Positions 13,206 through 25,700 of a stretch of 64,000 bases of DNA are shown here, piece by piece. The DNA is from Alisma plantago-aquatica (taxonomy: Eukaryota > Streptophyta > Magnoliopsida > Alismatales > Alismataceae). Location: the NCBI GenBank assembly GCA_963693085.1, contig OY856412.1, positions 349,468,457-349,532,456 of the forward strand, read 5' to 3'. Made by a program: the position numbers and the translations under genes. The notes under the pieces were generated by a model. The model was given only the letters and a program-made list of their open reading frames with translations, was not told the origin of the DNA and did no database searches. Each line of letters begins with the position of its first letter. Position 1 is the first letter of the stretch.

Positions 13206-14319
13206 TCATCATGATTATTTCTATTTTCTAGATGGTATTCAGGATTCTATTAAGTACAGATTCATCCTTATGATTAGGAAAAGACAACCTTCACCTGCAT
13301 TGAAGGAACGCACACTTTGAGAAGGATGCCATTTGGATTGTGTAATGCACAAGCAACTTTTGAACGCTGCATGTTATCTATGTTTTCAAACTTTCTAGAA
13401 TACATAGTGGAGGTCGTCATGGATGACTTCTCTATCTTTGGTACAAATTTTGAGGTATGTCTAAGAAACCTATCTTTAGTACTGTAACAATGTGAGGAAA
13501 AACACCTTGTCCTGAACTGGGGAAAATGCCAAATTATGGTCCAAGACAGTATGATCTTAGGGCATAAAGTTTCCAAGAAAGGAATCAAAGTGGAACTAAG
13601 AAAGATCAAATCCATATACAAGCTTCTTCCACCTAAATTTATTACAAGAGTAAGGAGTTTCTTAGGGCATGTGGGATATAATAGATGATTTATAAAAGAC
13701 TTCTCAAAAATGGTTAAACCCCTTTCGAATCTCCTAATTAAAGATGTTGAATTTGAATTCACTAGCGAATGTTTAGACGCCTTCCAGACCCTTAAAAGGG
13801 CATTAACTACAACATCGATTCTACAAGCGCCATATTGGGGGTTACCTTTTGAAATTATATGTGATGCAATGAATTCGCCATTGGTGTTGTCTTAGGACAG
13901 AAGAAAGATAAGAGACACCATGTGATCTGCTACCTAATTTGAACATTGGACAGAGCCCAAGTAAACTACACCACCACTGAAAAAGAAATGTTGGCTATCA
14001 TATTTTTTTGATAAGTTCATATCATACTTGGTAGAGTCAAAAGTAAAAGTATACACTGATCACAGAGCTATAAAATATCTCATGCAAAAGAAGGACACAA
14101 ATTCGAGACTTCTATGATGGGCCTTATTACTACAAGTGTTTGACCATGAGATCATTGATAACAATGGAAAAGAAAATGTGGTTGCAGACCACCTATCAAG
14201 GAGAGTTTTTGATGAAGAAAATAAATTGCCAGTAAATGAAAACTATGTTGATGAAGCTCACTTGATGGCTCAGTCAGATGAATTTTTCCTGCCTCAGTTT
14301 GCAAACATTTGCAATTATT
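13206..14319 (+). pseudogene. Athila-type Ty3 pol fragment (RT and RNase H) inside the X LTR
   Basis: Degraded coding DNA for the middle of a Ty3 polyprotein. Recognisable patches run from FLDG near the left edge, through RMPFGLCNAQATFERCM at about 13320-13370 and MDDFSIFG (active-site block, DD at about 13420), SFLGHVGY and FIKDFSKM before RNase H, RNase H residues around 13850-14100 (CDAMN, YTDHRAIKYL), to NVVADHLSRR near 14180. The VADHLSR and MDDFSIFG wording is typical of the Athila/Tat lineage, not of the Tekay elements around it. There are several stops and frameshifts. No LTR, primer site or integrase is attached, and C-family LTR sequence resumes on both sides. It looks like a captured or heavily deleted Athila piece. 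Confidence 0.8.
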
Positions 14320-15993
14320 AATATTTTTTTACCTTGGGATGCCTTATTGTACCTTTGGTTTAGTGGTGACATGTAACCTTGTGTTGAGATTAGGGTTTCC
14401 TCACCTAGCTGCTCTAACTCGATGGTGTGCCCTTTTGAATGTTGAGATCATATGGTCCACCCTTAGGTGGTGGGATCTGATGGTGGTCCTCTTAAGTGGA
14501 TTGAAGGTTTATGGTTTGTCTTTGAGGCTCCTAGGTTGTGGGTTCTCTAAGTGAGGTTCTTATCCGATGGAAACCTAGGGTTTTGCTTTGGTGCCAAAGT
14601 AAATGAATGACCTGATGGACCACTTGTTGTTGGAGGTCGATGGTTTCTGTGGGGTTGACATCTAATGGTCCCCCTGGTGTTAAGATTCAATTGTTAACTT
14701 AGTTTTGCATGGATGAGATGTTTTGACCTTAGGCACATGGCATGCAAGGCTTGACACCTCTACCTTTCTTTCTCTCTCACCCCAAGCTTGATATACGTCT
14801 CTCATTTTATGCAAATGAGCTCTTTAGATCCTCTCTTCTCATTATTTCTATTTGGATCACGTCCCTCTTGCTTGCTAGAGAAGATGAAGCCCGAGGAAGA
14901 AGAAGCTTGTCCAATCTTGCTTGCATGTGCACCTACAGTTCGGATCTACCCTCTCTTCAAACTTGTGGAGGTTCCTTAGCTTGTTCTTGACCTAAGTAAG
15001 TAAGATCTTCCTATATCCTTCTTTTTCCTAGCTTCCCCACCTTCCAACTCTTTCTTCATGTTCGTATCCATGGTGTTGCTCGGTGGATCATGTTCTAGAG
15101 CTTGAAGAACACCTTTCTTCTTGCTTCTTTGACCTAGGGTTTGCTTGTTCTTGGAGAAAGAGCTAGCTTGGACGTGTGGAATGCTCAATCTAGGTTTTCT
15201 TCTCTCTCTTTTTGAGCTACCTTGTTGTTTGGACCTTCTTCACCATCCTTGAGGCGATATATATAACTTCCCCATGTTTATTGCTTACTCCTAACTTGAA
15301 CGTATACGATCTTTCTCTAAAACGTAGTCTTAAGTAGAAAGATATTATCTTTGCCTTGATTTTGAGCATATATGGTAGTGTTGAGTAGATTACCTTTCCT
15401 GATGCACCTCTAAACTATATTCACGTTTCTTGCTTGGAAATGGGAGCTCTAGACCTTGCACACATGTGGAAATCAATAGCTTTGGTTCCCTTAAATAATG
15501 AATCTTCCTTAGGGTTTTGAACTAATTATCCTCAGTTGTGTTGAGACTCAATGGTTTGGCTTTTGTGTCAACCTATGGCTTGGATTTAGTAGTTATTTTG
15601 AATCTTCTCTTGTGCTTGAAACTAATGTCTATGTTTCCCCTTACAATTGATGGTCTTAATGCTCTTTTCAAGTGGTTAAAAATAATGGTTTTCCTCCCTG
15701 TACCAAACAATGGTTTTGATTGGTGCTTGAGATCTATTTTCCACCTAGTGTTGTCAACTAATGGCTTCACTGGGTCATGACTTGATGGCATCCTTGTTCC
15801 ATGACTTGATGGTTTCATTGGTTCCATGGTTGATGCTTTCACCGTTCCTATGTTTTATGGTTCACAATTGATGGTTTCACGGGTTGCAAGATCGATGGTC
15901 TTCATAGTATCCACATCTGATGGTGGTTCTGATGTCCACAACCTATGGGTTTCCTGAAGTCAAGAAATGATGATGCTCTTAGTGTTGACATTT

Positions 15994-16075
15994 GATGCCC
16001 TTTCTAGGTCAAGATATGATGGCCTTTCTAGGTCAAGATCTGATGGCCTTTCTAGGTCAAGATGTGATAGCTTTT
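15994..16075 (+). repeat. 24-bp tandem repeat in the C LTR
   Basis: Three units with starts at 15994, 16018 and 16042 and a partial fourth at 16066. Each reads like GATGGCCTTTCTAGGTCAAG plus four bases. The matching place in the 3' LTR (about 51945-51995) has roughly two more diverged units, so copy number changed after insertion. Confidence 0.85.
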
Positions 16076-18080
16076 CTATATTCATGATTCAAAGCTTTTG
16101 CTTGTAGGGAATCTAATGGTCTTATCTATTCCATATCTGATGGTTTTAGTTAGTGATGCAACCTGAGGGTTATGCTTTAGGTTATTTATATGCCTATGTT
16201 TGTACTTTGCATATGATACAATGGTTGAATTTGAAGTGTGGCATTGTCTTGAGTGTATCGATGATCTGATGGAGGTTCTAGGGTTAGGGTTTGTGCTCTA
16301 ACCTAAGTACGTGTATGAAAAATGGTTGAATTTGAATGATGATTTGTAACTTCAACTTAATCTACCTTGTTGAACCCAACCCTGATGCAATTTAATGGTG
16401 ATGGTTAATGATACCAAGCATGCTTGTATGTTGATATAATGAAGGAATGCTCTCTTAATCTTATGGTTACTCTTTGATGCTATCACATGAACCATAGCTC
16501 TTTAGTGCGATGTTATATTGAACATGTATGTCACAAGTATGGTGATAGTTTGTTGAACCTTTTGTAATGTGGAAAGATAATGATGTTCTTATAGGAGATA
16601 TGTGAGTGGTCTTAAGGACCTTTGGGCATGTCTTGAGCCCTTATGGAGGTGTGATCCTCTTCATATGTGACAAGGATTGGTGATGATGAGATAAGAATTA
16701 TATCTATACCTTTTTATCTTCTAGAGTTGTGATATACCCACATTCTTGTAGTAATCTTTAAGGTTTTATATGTAACTTGATCGATGCAGCCTTAACTCAC
16801 CCAATTGGAATTAACTAATCAAGTGCAACATTAATCATGTAGTGCCCTGTACCGTAGAACCATTCTAGTGTCAGAACTTTCTAGATGGGAAAATGGGTAT
16901 TCTTGAAGGGAAGCCTGGAGTCATATACTTTTGAATATACGCGGGTGCAAGTGACAATGTTCCCTTGACATCCTGATCCCAAAGTTTGGAGGATGGTTGT
17001 GGTCATGCCTCTGATCGAGAGTGGTTGAGGTTGTGTCTCAGTTACTTGTATATGCAATGTGATTGAGGATGGTTGTAGTTGTACCTCATATGATAGGGTT
17101 TTGTATACCCTGGTTATTACTGTTGTGACCTATATACCAAGGGAAAACTAGGTTGATTATAGCTTGACTATATATGTCATTGTGGAGGACTGTACTAATC
17201 GAAGGGAAGAGATCTTAGGATTTTGGCTCTCGTAGATCTTGTACAGAACCGAACAACACTTCATAGTTGTCAGTTACAAGTTTGAGCGGTATGCCTCAAA
17301 CTCTCCAGGACTTGAGAAAATATGTAATCTAGATATGTAGCATATCTATTTAGGGTTAAATATGATTCACATTGATTTATAACCCTTGATTGTTTCTCAT
17401 AATGTTTATCTGTTATATAATTTGGTAAGAGAAATCAACTATTTAAAAGGTGATAGCTTTATTTGCTCCTCTAGATATCATGATAGTCCTATTTAATATA
17501 ATGTTATTTGTTCTATCTTCTTAATTTGTTTGACTTGTTTATTAAATAACATGATGTAATCAATAACCATTGTTGAGATTTATTTCTCTCACTGGGACAT
17601 GGGTCTTGCCTCGTGGGTCACCACATCTTTTCAGTTTATCATGAGTGATTTCATCGGGTTCATGGAGGTGAGGAAGAAAAGCTTGGAGAGCAATAGGAGT
17701 AGAAGGTTGGCTTGTAGTTAGTGTGTCCTAGAGTCATCCATGTACTCATAGTATGGACAAGGGGATTTTTTGTAGATGATATGTATATCAATTTGAGTTT
17801 TTGGCAGTATCTCAATGTTGTATGTGGGATGTATATATGTGGAACATCTCTTTTGTATACCGGTTGTGGTTGAGAACACTAGACAAATATGTAAATACCT
17901 GATATGGTATGTGCTATTACAAAGGATATTGGACTTATATGTAATTATCCCTGAACATGCTGGTGATGTTTTAATTGGTTTCAATCTACCCTCTTTTCTT
18001 GATATGAGATTAATTAGCAATTTATCACATGTTTTGTTTTGATTAATATCATTTATTGAGGTGGGGCGTCATAGTTTGGT

Positions 18081-18092
18081 TGGTATCAGGGC
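18081..18092 (+). other. X primer binding site (tRNA-iMet type, mutated)
   Basis: TGGTATCAGGGC, one base from the canonical TGGTATCAGAGC, 7 bases after the LTR end. The following TTCGGTTCGCTGAGTCTA matches the same place in element B (33889 on), confirming a Tekay-like leader. Confidence 0.8.
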
Positions 18093-18190
18093 TTTCGGTT
18101 CGCTGAGTCTATAGGTACATAAGACTTAGGTTTGTGTATGTTCTTACGTAATCCAACATATCTGATCATAACTTATGCTTATGTAGATAT

Positions 18191-18269
18191 GTTTGGAGAA
18201 TGTGAAGAGCATGAAGACAGTAGCTATGTCACACCAGCAGGTGATGGTAGGAGGCCAACACATGATTGT
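18191..18269 (+). pseudogene. X gag, N-terminal piece cut off by the A insertion
   Basis: The ATG at 18191 opens MFGECEEHED, placed like the MSGNHEEHAT start of B's gag at 33996 and at a similar distance from the primer site. The reading frame runs to the ATTGT target copy at 18265-18269. The same frame resumes after the second ATTGT at 25696-25700. The 18132-18317 ORF is this piece plus a chance run into inserted sequence. Confidence 0.7.
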
Positions 18270-18785
18270 AGTGAGGAGTATAGAAGACTCCCTAGAATCA
18301 AGAATCGTATCACATAAAAGATGTGAGTCAATAAGGTTTGATACATGAATTATTCAAAGTATGAATAGTACTTCTCTGACTTAGAAAGTGTTTCTTGACA
18401 CAGAGTTGATTCCACAGTCAGTAATGGATAGGACAACTGAGTATGTGTCATGTGTAACAGATCTTATGATGATCTTTAATGGAAGGGACTTTGTGCTGGT
18501 CAAAGTTCATTGGCATCTCCATGACGTCAAGATGTTATGTGGAGACTTGATGATATAATACATGAACGATAATTGTCTTCCTTCATCTGGGATTTCAGGG
18601 ACAAAATCCTTGTTAGGGGTTTATAACTTGTAATGACCCTGACCTAGATTATGAGTTACCCTATTTGTTTTGGCTAAGTAAGTTGCTTATAACTTTAATA
18701 TAATCCTATAAGGTATTTTGTTATCATGTGACACACTTATGCTTCATGTTTGGTCCTGATTGAATGTTGTTTGAGAAATATCATC
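18270..18785 (+). repeat. A interior 3' end plus LTR start, copy 1
   Basis: 18270-18628 is the last part of an A interior. A decayed chromodomain-like integrase end is readable around 18490-18560 (VKVHWH pattern), followed by a GGGACAAAATCC polypurine context. The LTR start TGTAATGACCCTGACC follows at 18629 and the copy ends near 18785. The block repeats at 19928-20440. Confidence 0.75.
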
Positions 18786-19927
18786 TTCTAAAGCATTGCA
18801 GTTATATATGATAAAGTAGTAAATCATCTTTTCATTTTATAAGGAATATAAAGAACATGTATAGCAGCTACCCATTGGTTGTTGTTACATTTCTTATCTC
18901 AGATTCTATTTTATTGCACTTGGGATGTGATAAAATCATAAAATGCTCATAAACATGTTAGACAATTATAAAGAAAGGAATGATGATATGTAATCATCCA
19001 TATAATTCATGTGCAGATGGCAAGGAACCTAGGATTAAACAAGTGTAATTGACTCATGATCAGTTGAAAGTTCATGCAATAATCTTAGGAGATGATAATG
19101 TCTCCTCCTTGATGAAAAACACTGGGTAATGATGGGGTGATAAAAGGAATATGTGTTTTTGTGTTCTTTCCTTTTAGGGACATGGAAATCAAGTGAGTCT
19201 AAGGACACTTGATGTGCATGAGTTAGAAGTGATCTTTTGATGGATACTTAGAAAAGTATCAGCTAGTCTTGGAATTTGATTCCAAGATAAAGATATGTGT
19301 AATAAATAATGTCCTATGATAAAAGAAAGATCCTTTTGTATGTTTGACTTTGGTATTAATGATAGAGACATGGAAATGATGAGGATGTGATGTGTTTTTG
19401 AAACATGTGAAGGATACCAAGGTAAGGAATTCTGGTATCCAAGAAGTGTTAGGTGGTATGGGAAAGTGAGAATATGACTCCTGATAAGATGAATAATGTT
19501 TGGTTATCTAGAAGAGCTAACCTTGAGATAACTATAGTATGGATATCATATGTTAGGGGCTTATGATCTGCATAAACTTAACATCGATAAGGATGTATCA
19601 ATTAAAGAAACAATTGTAGAATCATTTTGGGGAAAAACTTATCAAGCTAAAAATAATTCCTTAGAGTTACTCCCTATCTAGATCTGTTGAGGTAGTTTAT
19701 TCATAACATATAGAGGTACCTCTGAGATAAGCTCTTCTTTAATAAGTGACCTTTCCTTATGACAAGAGAATGTACAAATAAGAAGATAGTTGGTATGAAT
19801 CATAAGTAAGTTTTGTGTTGTGTCAACAAATTAGAGTTGCACTAAAGACACATGATAAGATTTGTAGTCCCAAGTGGGTGACAGAACATGACTATGGTCT
19901 TTCCTTGGAAGTGAAAGGATAAACTGA
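18786..19927 (+). other. Unassigned AT-rich DNA between the two A copies
   Basis: About 1.1 kb with no recognised protein pattern and no terminal repeats. It most likely belongs to an A-family interior or leader rearranged by unequal recombination. The only ORF (19189-19371, minus) is short and without likeness to known proteins. Confidence 0.4.
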
Positions 19928-20625
19928 GTGAGGAGTATGGAAGACTCCCTAGAATCAAGAATCTTATCACATAAAAGATGTGAGTCAAAAAGTTTTGACA
20001 CCTGAATTATTCAAAGTATGAATAGTACTTCTCTAACTTAGAAAGTGTAACCACACACAGAGTTGACTCTGCAGTCAGTAATGGATAGGACAACTGAGTA
20101 TGTGTCATGTGTAACAGTTCTTATGATCATCTTTAATGGAAGGACTTTGTGTTGGTCAAAGTTCTTTGGCATCTCCATGACATCAATATGTTATGTGGAG
20201 ACTTGATGATATGATGCATGAACGACAATTTGTCTTCCTTCATCTGGGATTTCGGGGACAAAATCTTTGTTAGGGGTTTATAACTTGTAATGACCCTGAC
20301 CTATATTATGAGTTACACTATTTGTTTTGGCTAAGTAATTTTCTTATAAATTTAATAAAATCCTATAAGGTATTTTGTTATCATGTGACACACTTATGTT
20401 TCATGTTTGGTCATGATTGAATGTTGTTTGAGCAATGTTCCTTTATTTTGGACCAAAGTGCAATTTACCCAAGATGGGAGGTTATATTGCAAACTGTCAC
20501 ATGTTGAATGTTTCTTAAGTGTTTTATCATCATAAGAGATAGAATGATACTAATTGGTGGCTTGAGGAAAGCCTAAATGCCAAGTTTGAACTTGTTTAAA
20601 TAATGCTAGTACCTTATGCACCAAA
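19928..20625 (+). repeat. A interior 3' end plus LTR start, copy 2
   Basis: 19928-20285 matches 18270-18628 closely and the LTR start TGTAATGACCCTGACC is at 20286. This LTR copy breaks off at 20625, exactly where another LTR start begins. The broken text (GCACCAA) matches the text ~340 bases into the next copy, so the next copy was inserted or joined within this LTR. Confidence 0.75.
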
Positions 20626-23600
20626 TGTAATGACCCTGACCTTGGGTTATGAGGTAACCCTATTTTTTTGGCTAATAAAGTTGCTTAGATATTTAATATA
20701 ATCCTCTAACGAGTTTTTTATCATATGATACACTTATGTTCCAAGTTTGGTCCTGATTGAATGATGTTTGAGCAATGTTCCTTTGTTTTGGACCAAAGTG
20801 CAATTTACCCAATATAAGGGGTTATATTGCTATATGTCACATGTTGAACATGCCATAAGTGTTTTAGTATCATAATAGAGAGAATGATGCTAATTGGTGG
20901 CTTGTGGAAAGCCTATATCTCAAGTTATAACTTGTTTGAACAATGCTAGTACTTAGAGCACCAATTTTGGTACAATTTGTAATTTACCAAAAATATAGAG
21001 TAGAAATGCAAATTACCACCTCTAGAGTGTTCCTACTTCCTCTATGTATCATTTAGAGGAGATAATATGAATGATACACCATTTTTGAATCATTTATGAG
21101 TGGTAGTATTCTTGGTGATGAAAAGACCAAGAAAGGGGTTGAATGGAAACCCTAATTTGAGCTTGTATTGAGTGTATCGAATTGTAGTGTTAAATGGGAG
21201 TCCCTATCGGCCAAGGTGCCAAAGAAGAGACCCAAATATCTTGTTTTTAACTCTTTGAATTTTCAAAAATGAGCTAAGCACCTCAATAAAGCATTAGATA
21301 TTAGCTTGCAACTTTCCTTGGGAAAGGTTGCATTGAATTGTGAATATAATAATGTGACTGGAAGTGGCTTACCCTAGAAGATAACCAAAGCAGGTCGAAC
21401 CTTATCCCTTGCATTATCCTCAAGTTTTTATTTTTAATGGCAAGATAAAGATGGAGTGCATGCAAGTACATATGTCAATCCATGCATGGCCATGTGGCAC
21501 CTACTAGTAGTAAGGTGATGACACCTCTTACACTCTCTCCCATGAACCTCAAGTATATATACCCTTCCTTTCACCCCACAAAAGTACATATGTCAATTCA
21601 TGCAAGGAAGAGCTCGAGCCAATAATCTTAGGTTAAGCCATGGTCATCTTCAACCTTGGTTCAAGCATTGATCTCAGTTGTGATTCTTTCCTTTCTTTTC
21701 TTCTTCACCAAGTTCTTATCTATGGTGATTCTTTTCTTATAGAGGAGTTGTGAACGAGTCTTGAACCTGTGATAGTTCATATTATACCTTGGGAACATGG
21801 AGCTTTGGATCTTAGAGTGTTGAAGTTTTTCTTGAGGTGGGTTGTATAACTTGAATCCAATCATGTTATTATTCACCACCTATCTTGCTATACTAGATGG
21901 TTTACTTTCAGTTCCGAGTTTTTCTTGAATACTTGATTAATCTATGATCTAATAGCTACCTAGATCTATTGTTCATGTACAAGAACAGATATAACAAAGG
22001 TCTAGATCTTGAAGATGATGGTATCATGATACAAAGTGATATCGGGTTCAAGCACACAAGCAAGCACCCCTAACCCGATATGGTCATGTACATACATCAC
22101 TAGCACGACATGCTTATGAGTTTATACCTCTTTGCATGATATGGTAATGAAGTTCACATCTTGAACACGATATGGTGTCAACCATATACCTTTTGCATGA
22201 TATGAGGTCAAGAAAAGACCCAATACACGATATAGTGTTAAGTACACACCTCTAATTGATATGCTAAACCCTAATTTTTAGCAACATGATATGGGTGACA
22301 CATACACACACCTCATGAACGATATGGTGATGAATATTCACTTCATGCACGATATGGTGATGTGGTATACACCCCTTTCACGATATGAGGTCAGGCATAC
22401 ACCTCTTTTCCCGATATGTTGTGAAGAAAACACACACCTCTTTGCTCGATATGGTGTGAAGCACACACACACCTCTTTGCCCGATATGGTGTGAGGCATA
22501 CACCCACCTCTTTGCCCGATATGGTGTGAAGCACACACCCACCTCTTTTCCCGATATGGTGTGAAGCACACACACTCCTCTTTGCCCGATATGGTGTGAA
22601 GAATTCACAAACCTCTTTTCCCGATATGGTGTGAAGTGCACATACACCTCTTTGCATGATATGGTGTGAAGCATACACACACCTCTTTGCCCGATCTGGT
22701 GTGAAGCACAAACACACCTCTTTGCCCAATGTGGTGTGAAGCACACACACACCTCTTGCCTGATATGGTAAGCACACATACACCTCTAAGGTGATATGGG
22801 TAGCAACAATACACCTCTAAACTGATATTGGGTCAAGCATACACTTCTTGGATGATATGGTGTTGTGCACACATCTCTAAAACATTATGGTGGGTAACCC
22901 AATATACTAGATGACAAAAGTGGTAAGGTGGTTAATACACTAGAACATGTGATGGCCAATACACTAAAGTATGTTGTGGCCAATATCTTCAAGTGAGGTG
23001 AGGATGTTACACCCACGAAAGGTGAAGGTGATAAACCATATGATTGGTGGGGTTGATACCTTCATAGGTAAGGGTATGAGGGATATGATGATACCTAGCC
23101 CAATATACACCTAATCCAATACATATGTTAAACTTGACATACATGAGTCAACCCAATATACTTTGTAAAGGTGAGGGCAAGACACTCTTAGGAGTGATGA
23201 GTGTAACACCAAGTAATGGTATGATTAATACCTTGATACGTGAAATACCTAAAGTGGTTGATAATGGTCAACCCCATATCAACAATGCCTTAACCCGAGA
23301 TGAGTCCATATCACATGATGATAGTTGGGTAATTCAAGTGTGTGACTTCTGGCCAATACACTACAAGATAAATGTGATGCGTTAGTGCATAAAGTATTAG
23401 GAAGGGAAATACCCTAATACAAGATAAGTTGATAAACTTAAGTAAGTTAAAAGTGATAAGGGAAGTTATATAACCAAGGCATGATAAATATCACATCCAA
23501 CACCTCAACATTGATATACCTTGATGCACCTCAAATCCAATATACTTGGATGAGTAACACATGATCTGTGTCATGTCAATCGTTACATTAAGATGTAATG

Positions 23601-25695
23601 AGTTTAATGCACTTTGATAAGTGTAGGCTAACATACCTTGATAAAGGGTTAAGCCAAGTTAATAAAGTACGATGCAATCAATATCCTAGTGAGGATGAGA
23701 GAGAAACTCATAGTTTGTGTTGATAATCATTTAATGATAAATGATGAGAATAAATAAGTATGATATAATATGTATGATATCAATGTATGCTCCTAGATGT
23801 GTGGAGTAATGAATTAGGGTTTGGATTGATAATATGAACTTGAAACCCTATTCGTCTATAAAGGGAAACCCTAACCCTAATAATGGGAGGGTTGTATTTC
23901 TCCTATTTCATAAGCCTTATGAAACATGTTAAATACTTGCATAACAAGTATAATGTTTATATGGTTTGATGACCTAAAAGATATTTGTTGACTAGTGAGA
24001 GGTGACAATATGTTTAATAGGCCTTGTGAGCCATGTGAATAGTTGTTGCCCAGTGAAAGGTGACAAGATGTTTAATGGGCCTTGTGTACTATGTGAAATA
24101 CTTGTACAACAAGTATAATGAATACCTTGGTTTGAGGACCTAGAGGTAACAATTACCTGATAATAGGCAACGATGATCAATGATAAACTAAGGGTTTGTA
24201 TACTCAGATCTAGTAATCATGATGATGATAATGTTAAGGGATGATAATTCCTAGTAATGTGATGAGGGACTGAGATCTCGAGTGTTATGCATTCAAAGTG
24301 TTCCAAAGGTTATACAAGTAATTGATAAATGTATTACACCGTTATTTGTAGCATCTATTATAATTCATGTTTGAAACTTGGTTGATCCTAAAAGATATTA
24401 TAATGCACCTAATTAATCAAGTGGAATCTTATAATGTAGTGCCCTGGCCATAGATCCATCAGCGTCAGTAGCTGTTGAATCGTGAAATGGGTTTTCCCAC
24501 GGGATTACCTAGAGCGCATATTTTTGAATATGTGGGGGCGATAGGTTCCAATATCTAGACGTCCTAATGAGGTATTGATGTGAGATCTCCTTCATTATAA
24601 TCAAGGATGGATGTACAATCTCCCAGTGAATATCAATGTCAGGGATGGATAACGAAAATCTCCCTGAAGAGAGTGCATGTTGTGACTCTAGCTCTGTAGA
24701 AAAGATACCAGTATACCCTGGTAAGCTAATTGTAGCTGACACGAGATGTCCTGTAGTAGTCTCGCACTGATCAAGACGGTAGAGGTCTTGGCATCCGACT
24801 CTTCCATTGATCTTGTATGGTACCAATTTTGACTTTGCAGTGGTCAGTTGGAGGATGAATGGTATACCTCATCTCCTCAGGGCATAAGTGTGATTGTAAA
24901 ATGTAATCAGCCATGTAGCGTATTTGCTTAAGGATCGAATACAAAAAACATTGGTTAATACACGCTTCAGTTATACATCTTAGTTGATAGATGTTATTTA
25001 TGTTTCTTTACATTCCTATTAAGGTGTATAAATGGCTTATTACTCTACCATGGATATATCCTTCATTTTTCTTAAGTGAAGAGATTACTCTGTTATGTTC
25101 ATACAATGATTAGTTCTGCTTGTTAATATAAAAGAACCTCTGCTTAGTTTTATCAATGCTTATCTGTGATAATAATATGGTCGATGGAGAGTTATATCTC
25201 TCGCTGGGACAATTGCCTCACCCTGTGGGATCCACAATTTTTAGGTGGTCGGACACGAGATGGTAGATACCTTTCTACAGAGGAGGAACAACAACTGGGG
25301 CAACAGTAACAAATCAGGTTGAGTGTACTATCTGTCGTGTCTTGTAGATAGAAGTCCTATGTGTCGTGTCTGTACTCTCAAGTCTTTGGAGTCGGTTCGT
25401 AAGGTTTCATGAACGATCTGAGATTTTGACTTGTATGCCTCAGGGTTTTATGTTGCTTCAGTACATGTGTTGATAGAGCAACTATTATATGTTGTCCTCG
25501 AGGTGAGATGAAACAGTGATTGTAAAATGTAAATCATGATATGTATAAGATTTGGATCTTTTAGTAAGAGTTTTCTGGAAGAGGATCTCCTTGGAAAATG
25601 GTTTTAAAATTTTGTGGTTTTTGCTAATATGCTATTTATGATTATTCTGCATATTTAGTAACAATTTGGTTTTCAGTTTGATGGCGGTCGTTACA
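20626..25695 (+). repeat. A-family LTR, ~5.07 kb
   Basis: Starts TGTAATGACCCTGACC and ends GTCGTTACA. A TATA box (TATATATA, 21554-21561) lies ~930 bp in, then the conserved block CTTGAGGTGGGTTGTATAAC (21831-21850), then a CGATAT-rich zone (22022-22860) with a strict 35-bp array, and near the end the shared CGCTGGGAC...CCTCACCC block (25201-25230). No coding sequence. Five kilobases is long for a plant LTR but within the known range for Del/Tekay relatives. Confidence 0.75.
22381..22795 (+). repeat. 35-bp tandem array (CGATATGGTGTGAAG units)
   Basis: CGATAT or its one-base variants start at 22412, 22447, 22482, 22517, 22552, 22587, 22622, 22657, 22692 and 22727, exactly 35 bases apart. Looser units lie on both sides (22022-22380 and 22796-22860). 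Each unit has a CGATATGGTGTGAAG part and a CACACACACCTCTTTGCC part. The overlapping minus-strand ORFs of 69-133 aa here are a by-product: a stop-free 35-bp unit opens all three frames. The CGATAT word links this array to the clusters in other elements of the window. Confidence 0.95.
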
Positions 25696-25700
25696 ATTGT

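Larger units (their letters stand above)
12983..18073 (+). repeat. X 5' LTR (family C), interrupted by an Athila pol fragment
   Basis: 12983-~13205 and ~14320-18073 together match the 3' LTR at 50021-53258, roughly 85-90% by eye. Its first ~26 bases are missing. Without the insert it is about 4.0 kb. It ends GGGGCGTCATA, where the family end is TGTCACA, and the primer site follows. Features inside: many TGATGGT-type words between 14400 and 16150, a 24-bp tandem repeat at 15994-16075, the shared CTTGAGG...ATATAACTTC block at 15249-15270, and the shared CACTGGGAC block at 17583-17634. ORFs of 60-100 aa here are not conserved with the other LTR. Confidence 0.8.
18270..25695 (+). mobile_element. 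Family A Tekay-like insertion (rearranged, 5' end missing)
   Basis: Flanked by ATTGT on both sides (18265-18269 and 25696-25700). The right end is a proper LTR end, GTCGTTACA. The left end is not an LTR start; it begins in the last part of an A interior (end of integrase plus polypurine region), so the 5' LTR and most of the coding part are lost. Inside are three A-LTR starts (18629, 20286, 20626) and a duplicated interior end. No intact gene. The insertion splits X's gag. Confidence 0.75.

Noticed and set aside
13274..13762. 162-aa minus-strand ORF
   Set aside because: It is the antisense shadow of the Athila RT fragment on the plus strand.
22338..22814. Cysteine- and histidine-rich minus-strand ORFs up to 133 aa
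   Set aside because: They are the 35-bp tandem repeat read in three frames. A stop-free unit not divisible by three opens every frame; there is no gene.
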